The notes under the pieces are model-generated. The model was not told where the DNA came from. It did no database searches and saw only the letters and a program-made list of their open reading frames with translations. A program made the translations under genes and the position numbers. Shown piece after piece: positions 10,494-20,913 of a stretch of 64,000 nt of DNA; the stretch's first letter is position 1, and each line of letters opens with the position of its first letter. This DNA is from Pogostemon cablin (lineage: Eukaryota > Streptophyta > Magnoliopsida > Lamiales > Lamiaceae), in assembly GCA_023678885.1 (NCBI GenBank), contig CM042955.1, forward strand, positions 32,272,088-32,336,087, given 5' to 3'.

Positions 10494-10583
10494 TAATACA
10501 TAAAAAATAAAAAAATATAGTATTATTTAAAAAATAAAATTTACAAAAATGTAGATTATGAAATAGTGGGGTGTTACATCTTG

Positions 10584-10639
10584 ACTCTTATGGGGAGTGA
10601 TTTGAAGAGAATATAGGGAAAAGGTGGGGGGGATGGAAC
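10584..10639 (+). pseudogene. LINE segment 4 (about 55 bp)
   Basis: A remnant between the TRIM and the copia element. Its last bases (GGGGATGGAAC) read GDGT and join in frame, apart from one stop, to INFWDEDF at 33285. The L1 motif GDGxSIxFWxDxW is therefore reconstructed across a 22.6-kb insertion. Confidence 0.75.
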
Positions 10640-12025
10640 TGTTGTCATTCGATCGTTTGGTTAACGTGAACCGTTAGAGTTCCATACGATTCTATATCAG
10701 AAGAAGAAAGAACATAAAATCATATTACCTTTCACCAGGGTATGTTAAAGAAGAGAATGAATTCTCGCTGGCAGCATGCGTAGCTTCACGATTTTGGGCA
10801 TAACTTCCTCAGCCGATCTCCAATTTGAGTAATTTTTAGGCCAAAACGATCCTCTCTTCTGTGGCTTTCCAACGATGTATCACACGATCAGGTTTTAGTA
10901 CTAAAGAATTCGGAAAAATCATGGAAGTTGACAAACAGCAGCAGCAAACGACCTCTTAATCTTTTGCTGTATTCCCAAGTCCAATCTTGATGTCGTGTGG
11001 GCGACAATCTTCAACATCCTCTCAATCTGCTGTTCTTTCTACCCTACCCACGGTTAGGCATGTGTCATTAGGGTTAGAACTGCTGACATGACTTATATAG
11101 GCTATAGCAGGGACAAGGAGGAGAATTAGAGTTGACCCTCCATTGGGCTTAAGTATCCAAGTTTAGCCCAAAACTTATACTTAAGTCCAATAATAATAAT
11201 ATATTCCACTAAAATATTATTACTGCACTACCGTTCTAATCCCATAATTACGTTATGGGCTTCTTCTTATTATGAGCCCATTAGTCTCCCCATGTTTAAG
11301 ATATACAATGCCCATTAATTAATTAAAATACTGATAACTCCATTAATTAATATCTCATCCGAGATTAGTACCGCTCAACCTCATTATCATGCCGGAATAA
11401 ATCCACCAGCTGGGTTTACATGAGAATCCTTATGAGCTCCTCAAGGGGACATCATCAACCTATTTTATCGGATACGGATTCCTTCTACAATCAACATCAC
11501 ATCATAGAGATAGCACTATTTCCCAACTCATCAAGTTTGTTGATTTAATTACATGTAAATCTCACCCATTGATGAATCAAAGAAATGCATACTGCCTTAC
11601 GTGTCGAGGTTATTGTATAGAGATTAAGAGCACGAATATCCATAATAACTGAGATCAAGTTCTCCTATATAGTCAGTATAAATCGAACGATCTCAAGCGG
11701 TCCTTCTCAATACACACAAAGTACACTAATGTCATTCTATAGTCAAGACAAACTAATACCAAATTACACTACAACCATCCCGATACAGAGTCCCCGTCTA
11801 TCTCGGTTGTGAGCATCTGTTTATAGTTTATAAGAAAATCGATAATATGATCTTCCGCGTGTCGTCGCACAACATATTATCTACAGTATAAAGTAAATGG
11901 ACTATTGCATTGAGCATATAAATAAATTATAATACGTAATCATTTGATCATATGATTCTCATTTCAAATAAATTGTTATATCATTGTTCATACAAAAAGC
12001 TAGACTTTTAGTATACAATCCAACA
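10640..12025 (-). repeat. Copia 3' LTR (left copy)
   Basis: TGTTGTCATTCG...ATCCAACA. It aligns along its length with 31891-33279 with many substitutions, visibly more than between the LTR pairs of E1 or E2. Confidence 0.9.
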
Positions 12026-12037
12026 ATCTCCCACTTA
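12026..12037 (-). promoter_or_regulatory. Copia polypurine tract (minus strand)
   Basis: Plus-strand ATCTCCCACTTA, that is TAAGTGGGAGAT on the minus strand, immediately before the LTR. GTGGGAGAT is the usual copia form. Confidence 0.8.
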
Positions 12038-12199
12038 TACTAAAAGACTACGCTGTCATGTCTTCTGCCATACATCTGATTCTCACTCCCACTACACGAC
12101 CATCAAAAGCTTTCACTTTAAAGTCCTTGTAAAAGGATTTACTAAGTTATTATCCGATGTAATCTTGGCAACAACAACCTTCTCCTCATCATACGATTT

Positions 12200-14643
12200 C
12201 TTGTAACATGTGGTACTCGCGCTCCAAGTGTTTATTTACTTATGGGCTCGTGATTCCTTCAAGTTTGCAACTGCACTATTATTATCACAATAAATTATGA
12301 TAATTTTGGGCAAACTTTGAACAACATCCAAGTCCATCACGTAGTTTCTAGAGTCATACAGATACTTTGGCTGCCTCAGAGGCTTCAATTTATCATCTTT
12401 CCATGGCGGAGTCTGAAATATATTTCTATATGACACTCCTCCATATTATGGCTTTGCTGTCATCCTACCTGACTTGAAAAATCCGAATCAATGTAATCCA
12501 TATGAAACAGTGAATCTGTCCGGTAACCCTACATATAATTTTCAGTCCTTCTTAGGCACTTCAAGTACGTCTTACCACAGTTCATCATTCTTGTTCTGGG
12601 TTACATTGATACCCACTGTCCATGCATCAGCAAAACAGATATTCAATCTCGTGCATAGCATTCTTTAGATTAAGCTTTCTAATTCGCCGAAGCATAAGGA
12701 ACCGTTTTCTACACCTTTATCTTCTTTTGTATCTTAAGACACATTTCCTTAGATAAAGTAGCATGCTAAAATGAGTAAGGATTGTATCATTTCATGAAAC
12801 TTGAGATGAGCACAACATTCTATCTTGTGATCCGTATCACCATGAACATAAGAATATATTTTGCTTCTCTTAAGTCCTTCATTTCATACTGCTTTATGAG
12901 CCATTCCCATACGCCCGATAATACTATTTCATTGTCTCCAATGAGCAAGATACTATATACACATAGTACAAGAAATACTACCACATTTCTGTCACTTTTT
13001 AATACACAAGACCCATCCGAACATTGATTAAATACATATGGCTAGATTTCCTCATCAAAATAGGTGCTCCATGATCTTGAAGCTTACTTTATTCCATCGA
13101 TGGACAATTTTAAGCTTATACACAAAATGTTCTTCGCTCTTTTCAATGAATCACTCTGGTTGCTTCACATAGATGTTTTCCTCAACAAAATAAAAGAATG
13201 TGGATTGACTTAAACTTAGCTACCGGCAAAAAAGGTTTCCTCATACTCGAACTCACCCTTCTTTCTGAGTGTACCTTTACGCAACAAGCCTCGTTTTAAA
13301 GTATAACCTTACAGTTGATCCTCTTTTATTTTGTAGAGCCACTTCCAATGGCTTTTACACCATTTTGCGGTTCTACAAGCACTCAAATCTAATTTAGAAT
13401 CCATAGATTTTATTTTAGAAATCATTGCAGTTTGCTAAGATTCCGCATTTCTATCTTGTAGTGCTTCGTCATACCCATGGGCCGATTTCATGTTTACTAG
13501 GGACCAAGTCTCACGACTCTCCCAAACATAAATCTATCAAGTTGTAAAATAATCCTCCCACTATGATAAAACGCTACACGCAATTGTGTATCAGTCGTAT
13601 CAGGCGATGCAGTTTTCTTGTGGTATATCCTCTTGTACAATGATATTATACTTTGTGTTTTTCCCTCTCACATCCTTTAGAACAGTTTATACATGGCTTT
13701 GTGATTTATTACATAGTCCTTTTCCAAAAAATCTAGTGTTCGTTTTAACAATCATCCTTTGATCTTTTGGACTATCAAATAAGAAACCCTTTATTTTTCT
13801 AGGATATCCCACAAACAGACAAACATCCTTAAGACATGTTGTTTCTAGGGCATACCCATAAAATGAATTTAATAATTTCAAATAACTCATCATCTATCTA
13901 ACCATTTCAATAAGAGTCTTATACATTCTTTTCGCCACACCAGTCGACTGGGGTCTGCCCGGTGTCAATTCCAAACTCTGATAAATAGCTCATAAAATAT
14001 CCTAAGAGGTGCTCACCACCATGATTAAATTATAATAACTTGATATACTTTCGATGACCCTTCACCGCAAGAGCCATGTACTTTTGAATAAATCATAGTA
14101 CTAAGACTTGCGGTGCATCAAAATATATCTAACCACCTCTTGCCTGGATAGTCTTAGGACCGCATAAATCAAAATGAACCAATTCCAACATATCTTTAGC
14201 TCTACACCCCTTTGCCTTGAAAAGGCAATCATGACCTAGTTTCAGATGCCAAAAGGTATGTTTGGTCCATATTTGAAGGTTCCTTTCTCTTATAAGATTA
14301 GAAGACGCGTTATCATTACTATTTGTTGCATCTGTGGGATAATCATGATTTAAGAGTATCCAAATTGTTCACCAACGTACCACAACAGATTATAGTTTCA
14401 TCCTTCATTATAATGATCATGTCATTTAAATGCAGTAGAGTATCCATCTGTAAATGCATAGAAACTAAAATGAAATTATTTCTATGAAAATGCACATAAA
14501 GATAATTTCTCAAAATCAAACGTTTATTCATATCAGAAGATAAATAAACAACTCCCACTACAACAGTCACTATTTTCGTAGCTTACCCATGTACTTAATA
14601 ATCTCATCATCACTTAGTTACAGTCTTTTAGTGATTCCAGTAT
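12200..14643 (-). pseudogene. Copia pol remnant (protease, integrase, reverse transcriptase, RNase H)
   Basis: Read on the minus strand. At 14570-14343, GVVYLSSDMNKRLILRNYLY matches the copia block between protease and integrase. At about 14255-14130, FWHLKLGHDCLF and LELVHFDLCGP match the GAG-pre-integrase and the integrase start. At 13893-13687, YGYALETT and LFVGYPRKIKG match the integrase C-terminal part. At about 12970-12860, ILLIGDNEIVL and YEMKDLREAKYIL match the end of reverse transcriptase, with the catalytic YVDD lost to VYS. At 12285-12236, YCDNNSAVANLKESRAHK is the copia RNase H signature, followed by NKHLEREYHM across a stop. It has many stops and frameshifts and is not functional. 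Confidence 0.88.
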
Positions 14644-14648
14644 CTACA

Positions 14649-16402
14649 TGATCGTCGTCATTTTCACCTAGGTTTTAGTATCTTTATGTGTGTATTTTCG
14701 GATGTTTTTATCCGTATTTGTGTTAATTTTGGTGGAGTTATTGTTGTTTTGAGGAAAGTGGTACGAACTTATAGAATTGTGTAAATGAGCTTGAATATGT
14801 GTAAAACAGGTCATGGAACGGACAAAAATGGAGTCGGGAGCGAAAGGGAGACGAAGAATAGGTCAGGCAGCTGCACGGGCCGTGTGCGGAACACGGCCCT
14901 GTAGCAGCTGGCCGTGTAATGTCATCAGAACACGCAGCTCGCCCAGGGATTTGGCCGTGCACTGGTGCACGGGCCGTGCGCTGCTGCACGCCCCGTGTGC
15001 GGAGCTCGGCCCTGTAAGAAGAAGCCGTGTATTGTCATCAGAAAGTGCTACACGGCCATGATCAAGGCCGTGTATTACAGCTCGAGCCGTGTCCGGAAGC
15101 ACGCACAAAAATGTCGAAGTAGGTGTGCCCTACACGGGCCGTGTACTGCAGCACGGGCCGTGTAGGTGCAAAATCCTGTGAAAATTTCAGAATGTTCCGG
15201 AAGCTTCTAGAAGGTCCATAAGTGATATAAAACCATGATTTGTGCGAAATTGGAGGAGGAATCATTTTTGGATCAGTTTCCACACACACTAAACACCAAA
15301 AATCACACACATTCATCTCCATCTCTTTCATCCTTCACCTCATCCATCCAAACCACTTGATCTCCTCAAATCCATCCATTAATCCATCCATCCACCAATC
15401 TAAGAAGAGGAATTCATCATTGATTGAAGATTGTAGCATGATCAAAGGGGAGGAAGTTCACCATCAAAGGGGAGCCAACTTACCTTTATTTTGTTATTTT
15501 CTTCATTATTTCGCTCAATTGGAGCAAGCTATGTATTGTATTGATTCTACTATGATTTGTAGTGGCTAGTCCTTATGTGAGGCTAGCAATATGATTGGTT
15601 AGGGATTATGTAGATTTTGCACACCACATGTTTGATGAAATGATTGTTATGAATATTTTCTATCATGAATGCTTATTCTCATTTTATGTATGATTTGTGT
15701 GATTAGATTCTCTATTCATAGTGTTAGGATGGTCATTCCAATATTATGTTTAGTGGTTTAATTGAATCATTGATTGCATGAGATGGCTATGTTAAGTATG
15801 TGGGGAGTTTGGCCATAACCTTCATGTGCTTAGAACCTCATGATAGGACATTATTGATAATTACTTGTGAAAGTGTTTGATATGATGAGGGGAACCAAGC
15901 CAATTTTTCACTTGACCTTAGAAAGGGAACACTAGGAAAACGTCCCTGCCTACTAGAGAAAATTCTTCGTGATAATATCTCTATACCGGTATATTAATAT
16001 CCGTAAGTACCTATAGGAAGAGTGAGGATTGGAGACACTCTTTGAGTGCCCTTAGTATCATAACATAAAAACCTTCAATTCATGTGTGTGTGTGAGTCTA
16101 CATAAGCCTTATCCATGATGTTGCTTGCCTTACATACTTCTTAGATTGTTCACCTTCATCCATTTTCCATCACACTTGTACATGTTCTATCTTTCATTGC
16201 TTTCCTAGTTGTTAGTTTGTAGTATAATCAACCCCCCCTCATTCTTTGATTCGTCCTACTAGAGTAAAGCATTTCTCAAACACGGCTACCTACTTTCGCC
16301 CTTGGGTTCGATATCTTATAAATTTTGCACTTGGTCGCTTACGTGCTACACACGATAGAGTACACTTGCTCTTATCAATTACCGAAATTGAAACCAAGTT
16401 CA
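14649..16402 (+). repeat. E1 5' LTR
   Basis: 1754 bp. It contains a GC-rich palindrome cluster (14870-15167), then simple CATCCAT-like repeats near 15320-15415. All short ORFs here (for example 14813-15061, 15240-15569, both strands) recur identically placed in the 3' LTR and have no protein-family features. Confidence 0.95.
14870..15167. repeat. Cluster of CACGGGCCGTG-type palindromes in E1 LTR
   Basis: In 300 bp there are about ten imperfect copies of CACGGGCCGTG, ACACGGCC and GGCCGTGT in both orientations, beginning at 14874-14884. It is a GC-rich island in an AT-rich LTR. The cluster recurs at 21135-21432, and related clusters occur in E2 and in the copia leader. Confidence 0.85.
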
Positions 16403-16419
16403 TGGCGCCGTTGCCGGGG
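16403..16419 (+). promoter_or_regulatory. E1 primer binding site (tRNA-Asp type)
   Basis: TGGCGCCGTTGCCGGGG directly follows the 5' LTR and is the exact complement of the 3' end of plant tRNA-Asp. Confidence 0.92.
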
Positions 16420-16618
16420 CGAAAGCCTTCGGTGTAACGTGTTTGAATTTGTTAGCTCTACTTAGGACATTTTTCTTATTTTTGCATTCTATATTTGCTG
16501 TGAAAAATTGTGTTCTTACTTGTTCTTCTTGATAGGTACATCAACCTTGAAAGAAGGGGAGAAGGAGCAAAACAAAAAATAGCAAGTGAAGAGATATTGT
16601 AGAAGGTCCCTTGAAGAG

Positions 16619-18640
16619 ATGATGAACATTGACCAATTCTACAATAATGGAGGAAATGGGGGATGGCAACGAGCTTATAATGAGAGTACAAGCCAACCAT
16701 ATCAAGGATGCATTTACACTCCATCAAGTTCCTACAATAATTTCTTCTCTACAAACATTCAACCAAGTTTTTCAAGTTATGAGCCTCAAAATACATACTC
16801 CATGCCTACTTCCAACTTTAATGGGGGACAAGTGTGGAACATGCCCAATTACCAAATGGGAAATGGAACAAGTATGCAAAATGGGTATGTCCAAGGGAAT
16901 CTCCAAGAAGAGTGTCCGCCAAATGGTGAAGGAAAGTCTACAATGGAAGATCAAATGGCTAAAGTGTTGGAATTCATGAAAGGGACTAAAGAAGGAATAG
17001 ATGAAATGAAACATGAAATGAGACAACGAAATGAAGAAAGAAAGAGAAAAGTTGAGGAAGAGGAGAGGAGATTTGAAGCCATAGAACGTCAATTGACTCA
17101 AATGATAAGTGAACGGAACACTTTCTACAACATGGAGAATTTTGATGAAGAGAATGAAGAAAAGTTAGAGGTAGAAGAGTGTTCGGGGGATTATAAAGAC
17201 TCGAGTGTTGAAGAGTTTTTAAAGGCTAAGGAAGAAAAGAAAGAGGTAAGTTTGGTTGAAGAAGAGTGTGTAGAAGGAAAGGATGTTGAGAACAAGTCAA
17301 AATGGAGAAGGAAGAAAGAAATAGTGCCAAAAGAAGCAAAGCGTGTAGAAAAGTTTGAATGTGACTATTGGGGCATTCCGATTACTCCTTATCCTATTCC
17401 TTTTCCTCAAAGATGTGTTAAAGAAGAAAAGAGAGAAGAGTTTGAGACTTACATTGCATTGAAAAAGAAGAAGATGGAGGAAAGTAAGGTGAAAGATGAA
17501 GAGGTCAAATCTATGCATGAAGAGTATTTCATGAAAGTGGAGGACCTTGGAAAGGATGTAATGCCTTGTGAAATTGAAGGAAAAAGAACTCTTAATGCAA
17601 GGTGTGACTTGGAGAGGAGTGAAAATGTGATGCCTTATTCTACTTATAGAAGCCTTGATATGGGGGAACTCAAGCCTACTACAACTTGTCTTAAGGGTAA
17701 AAATGGATCTTTTATTTTGCCTTTTGGAAAGGTTGAAGACGTTGTGGTTAAAGTGAATGAGATGGTTTTTTCGGTTGATTTTATGGTACTTGGTGTGGAA
17801 GCGGAGCCTCGAGTCCCGCTTACTCTTGGAAAAAATTTCTTTACAACTGAAAGATCTAGTGAAGATGAAGAAAAAGAGGAAGTCTCATTGAGCTCGGAGG
17901 ACGAGAATGAATTACTATCATGCCATCAAGGAGGAAAGGATGAATCATATCTTAAGACCCCAAATGTGCCTCCGGATGAGTTTGAAAAGATTGAACAATC
18001 TTACTACATAGAAGCTTTGAATCCTATTGCGGAAAATTTTGTGAAGAATGGAAAGAAAGGGGATGAGAAAATAACGAGTATTGTTCAAGATGGTGAAAAT
18101 GTTGAAGACTTGTTGGAAAGTGATGAGGAAAAGATTATTAGTGACTTCTTATCCTTGTTGGATGATGAAAGTTGTTGTGAAGAGGAGAAAGAGTTAGAAC
18201 AAGATCATGAGGTAGAAAAAGGTGAAGCTTCGTTGAAGGCCAAGAACCCCGAAAAATTTGTACTTACATGTGAAGTCAAGAATGGGAGAGACTTCAATGC
18301 TATAAGTGATCTTGGTTCAAGTGCAAATTTGATGCCTTTGGAAAATTTTGAAAAATTTGGCATTGAGCGGTTAAAGAAAACTCTTGTGGAATTTGAAAAG
18401 TTTAATTCTTCTCATGTTGAACTTGATAGGAATGAAGTTCCGGATATTGAATGGAAATTAGATAAAGAAGGATATTGTTGCTCTTGCAAAAGGAAAAAGC
18501 GTCCGTTGTATGATTCTCCCGGAATGTCAAGTATGGTTAGTAAGAAGGGGGATACAGTCATAACGGACAAGAAGAGAGCAAAAAGGAAGTTTAAAGTGAA
18601 GATGAAGGCCGATTGCCCAAAGGATTTTTGTGGAGTTTAA
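16619..18640 (+). CDS. E1 ORF: 673-residue protein with two retropepsin-like segments, no RT or integrase
   Basis: The start chosen is the first ATG (16619), with a second at 16622; a related ORF in E2 begins equivalently. Residues 1-100 are Asn/Gln/Tyr/Gly-rich (for example FYNNGGNGGWQRAYNES). About 105-190 is a charged coiled-coil-like stretch, and about 190-300 is Glu/Lys-rich. About 315-410 resembles the protease segment of Athila/Tat polyproteins (CDLERSENVMP, then LGKNFF), but the usual DLGAS triad is DLERS, so the catalytic Gly is lost. Around 560-590 a second segment has an intact-looking DLGSSANLMP and is then cut short. The last 60 residues are basic with Cys pairs (YCCSCKRKKR). No canonical gag domain is seen. 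Function is unknown; it may be the remnant of a gag-protease polyprotein kept open for a cis role. The frame is uninterrupted for 2 kb. Confidence 0.85.
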   Translation: MMNIDQFYNNGGNGGWQRAYNESTSQPYQGCIYTPSSSYNNFFSTNIQPSFSSYEPQNTYSMPTSNFNGGQVWNMPNYQMGNGTSMQNGYVQGNLQEECPPNGEGKSTMEDQMAKVLEFMKGTKEGIDEMKHEMRQRNEERKRKVEEEERRFEAIERQLTQMISERNTFYNMENFDEENEEKLEVEECSGDYKDSSVEEFLKAKEEKKEVSLVEEECVEGKDVENKSKWRRKKEIVPKEAKRVEKFECDYWGIPITPYPIPFPQRCVKEEKREEFETYIALKKKKMEESKVKDEEVKSMHEEYFMKVEDLGKDVMPCEIEGKRTLNARCDLERSENVMPYSTYRSLDMGELKPTTTCLKGKNGSFILPFGKVEDVVVKVNEMVFSVDFMVLGVEAEPRVPLTLGKNFFTTERSSEDEEKEEVSLSSEDENELLSCHQGGKDESYLKTPNVPPDEFEKIEQSYYIEALNPIAENFVKNGKKGDEKITSIVQDGENVEDLLESDEEKIISDFLSLLDDESCCEEEKELEQDHEVEKGEASLKAKNPEKFVLTCEVKNGRDFNAISDLGSSANLMPLENFEKFGIERLKKTLVEFEKFNSSHVELDRNEVPDIEWKLDKEGYCCSCKRKKRPLYDSPGMSSMVSKKGDTVITDKKRAKRKFKVKMKADCPKDFCGV

Positions 18641-20913
18641 AAGTTGAATAATCCGTCCGGCTTGAAGACGTTAAACTTAGCGCTAGATGGGAGGCAACCC
18701 ATCGCTTATTTTAATGCTTTCATTTAATTGCTTTGATTTAGTTTTCTTGTATTTTTTTTGTGTGTAGGTGGATTGTGCTCATGAAGGAAAACACATAAGG
18801 ATGAGACGAGATGTGCTAGATTTTGAATGAAGATGTATGTCACACCACTTTGTTCAAACTTAAATTTAACACTTGTGTTAATTTAAGTTTGGGGGGAGAG
18901 TGTGTGGTGGCCATACTTGAATGTTGGCATGCACATACGTCATCACAAGGTACGTTTAAGATGATCAATGGTGGAAACTACAAGGGTAAGTCTCACAACT
19001 TTTTGCAAACTTAATTCTCAACTTGTTTCGATTTAAGTTTGGGGGGATAGTGCGTGGTGTGCCTTACCACTTGTGTATGCTTGATGTATCATGTTGATAG
19101 AGTGATTATCTTGATTGTCTTGTGAAAATTGGGTAAATTTTAAAATTTTTCTCATGAGTATTGGATTGATTTTGGTTAGTTTGGTTGTGTGGGAGTGCAT
19201 AATAATCCTTATTTTTATTGCAAGTGTTGAGCTAATGGTTTGTTGAGTGTTTGAGCATGGATGAAGGATAGTGGAAGCATGAATGGAGCTTGGAGCTAAC
19301 GCTTTCATTATCAAAATGCCTATTGAGGGAGTTCACTCTACATCTTATCACTTCTAAATTACTTGACATGAATTGATGTTGATTTGGATTGTAGTGGATT
19401 AGCATGTTACTTCATGTGTTATGTACTTGGGAGGTTTACTTGCTTTATTTAGGTAGTTTACTTGCTTTATTTTTCTATTTTTGAATAAGGTGGCAAAAAA
19501 TCTTGAGCTTACATGTTATTGGATGATGATTTGTGCTTTATTTTCTTTTTATGGATGGAATTTTGATTATTGCATGATTATGTGTTTTTGTGTTGTTGTT
19601 TGCTTGGTGAGTCTTTGCTCATGCGTTTTGTTTGTATTTTTATTCTTGTATAGGGATGCTTGGTGGTATGTTTTGGGAAAGAGTTAAATGTTTTTGAATG
19701 TGAGCTATGGTGCATTGTTTGTGATAGGTGATGGCAAGCATGTTAATGGTTTCTACTTGTTGAAATTGTGACATGGATTACATAATTTGTTCAATTTTGA
19801 GAAGTATGAAGGTTAATTAGATTTCTTTTGGTCCAAGCAAAAGCTTGTGAGAGTTGAGCCTCAACCGTGCCTCCATGGTTAATTCTTGATGAGAGGACTG
19901 GTTGAACTTAGACAAACTAGAACTTGATCTTGGACTATAGGAACGAAGCCCAAATGGTTGAAATTTGTGACATGATCTTAGGTCATCCTTGTTGAATAAA
20001 GTCATAGCCATAAAATTTCCTTACCTCAAACATTATCCCTAGTAAGCCACTTTGAACCTTTAAGCCAATTTCTTGTGATATAAGCACATTACAAGCCTTG
20101 AAAACCCATTTAAACCTTATATATATAACCTATGTGTGGGTAATTGAGGATGATGATGATTTACAAGGGAAGATGTGGAAAAATATGCAAATGTATATGG
20201 AACGACATGTTGAGTCAAGAAAAAGGATGAAAGAGCGCAAGATAAAAGCAAGTGCAACTTCAACAAAAGTGAAAAAGGAGCAAAATAAAAAAAATTATAT
20301 GCTCAAGGAACACAAAAGTCAAAGAAAAGAAGTATGCCATTCAAAAAAAAAAGCTCAAGAAATCCAAGGAATGATGATGCTTAGTGCTTGTGATTAAAGT
20401 AGAAAAGAAAGGAAGTATAAAAGTGAGGACGTTGAAGAAAAGAATCATCTCTTCGATCAACCACACTTGAAAAGTCACTATTATCCAAAGTTTCCTACCT
20501 TACCAAAGAGCCTAAACATTACATCCAAAGATAAAGACCTTTTTGATCACTTATTGAAACTAGGGTGGCTTGTGAACATAGTCCATGAGCAAGCCTATGG
20601 TGAGTTGGTTCCAAACGGTTGATGAGTATTGTTCAAAACCTTACTTCAAAGAGTGTTGAGTGAATTTGATATCCTATGAAAGGCTTGGATTGAAAGGGAT
20701 TTGATTACTCTTTTGTCATACTTAAGATTGAACTTGTTAATCTTTCATGTTATAAGTTTGATTATGTAGGGATACTTAACTTGATTTTGAAGTCCTTATT
20801 ACTTGTGATGCGTTGTGGTTTATGTTCGTTAGATGTTCTCTAGGTGAAAATTTCTCCTCTTGTTTATCATTTTTAGTTGTTCGAGGACGAACAACACTTT
20901 AAGTTTGGGGGGT
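18641..20913 (+). other. E1 3' non-coding interior with conserved GGGAGGCAACCC block and repeated PPT-like motifs
   Basis: A block around 18658-18702 (CTTGAAGACGTTAAAC, then AGCGCTAGATGGGAGGCAAC) recurs inverted in E2 at 27176-27223. GGGAGGCAACCC after the coding region is common in plant Ty3 elements. AAGTTTGGGGGG occurs at 18885-18896, 19035-19046 and 20901-20912. Only the last abuts the LTR and can be the true polypurine tract. The 99-codon frame at 20098-20397 is Lys-rich and low-complexity and is not called as a gene. Confidence 0.75.
20901..20913 (+). promoter_or_regulatory. E1 polypurine tract
   Basis: AAGTTTGGGGGGT ends one base before the LTR start at 20914. Confidence 0.85.

Larger units (their letters stand above)
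7254..10578 (-). mobile_element. TRIM-type LTR element (minus strand), TSD TCTTG, invaded by two DNA transposons
   Basis: Two direct repeats (7254-8302 and 8587-10578) surround only about 285 bp. The outer boundaries carry TCTTG at 7249-7253 and 10579-10583. On the minus strand the element starts TGTAACACCCCA and ends TGACA. A tRNA-Met primer binding site abuts the inner end of the right copy, and an AGGGGGA polypurine tract abuts the left copy. There is no coding capacity. Each LTR has been hit by a different Stowaway-like element: 263 bp in the left copy, 1217 bp in the right. Without them both LTRs are about 780 bp. Confidence 0.9.
8587..10578 (-). repeat. TRIM 5' LTR (right copy), contains a gene-carrying transposon
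   Basis: It begins TGTCATGCCCCAG (plus sense) and ends GGGTGTTACA. The same sequence as the left LTR continues across the insertion at 9277-10493. Several apparent minus-strand ORFs at 8856-9318 are low-complexity reads of CA/TA repeats. Confidence 0.85.

Noticed and set aside
12474..13027. Plus-strand ORFs at 12474-12668 and 12782-13027
   Set aside because: Antisense to copia RT/RNase H remnants that are recognisable on the minus strand.
14738..15331. Several 66-89-residue ORFs on both strands in the E1 LTR
   Set aside because: They are reads through the GC-rich palindrome cluster, recur in both LTRs and have no domain features.
20098..20397. 99-codon Lys-rich ORF downstream of the E1 gene
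   Set aside because: Low-complexity and within the 3' non-coding interior; no domain seen.
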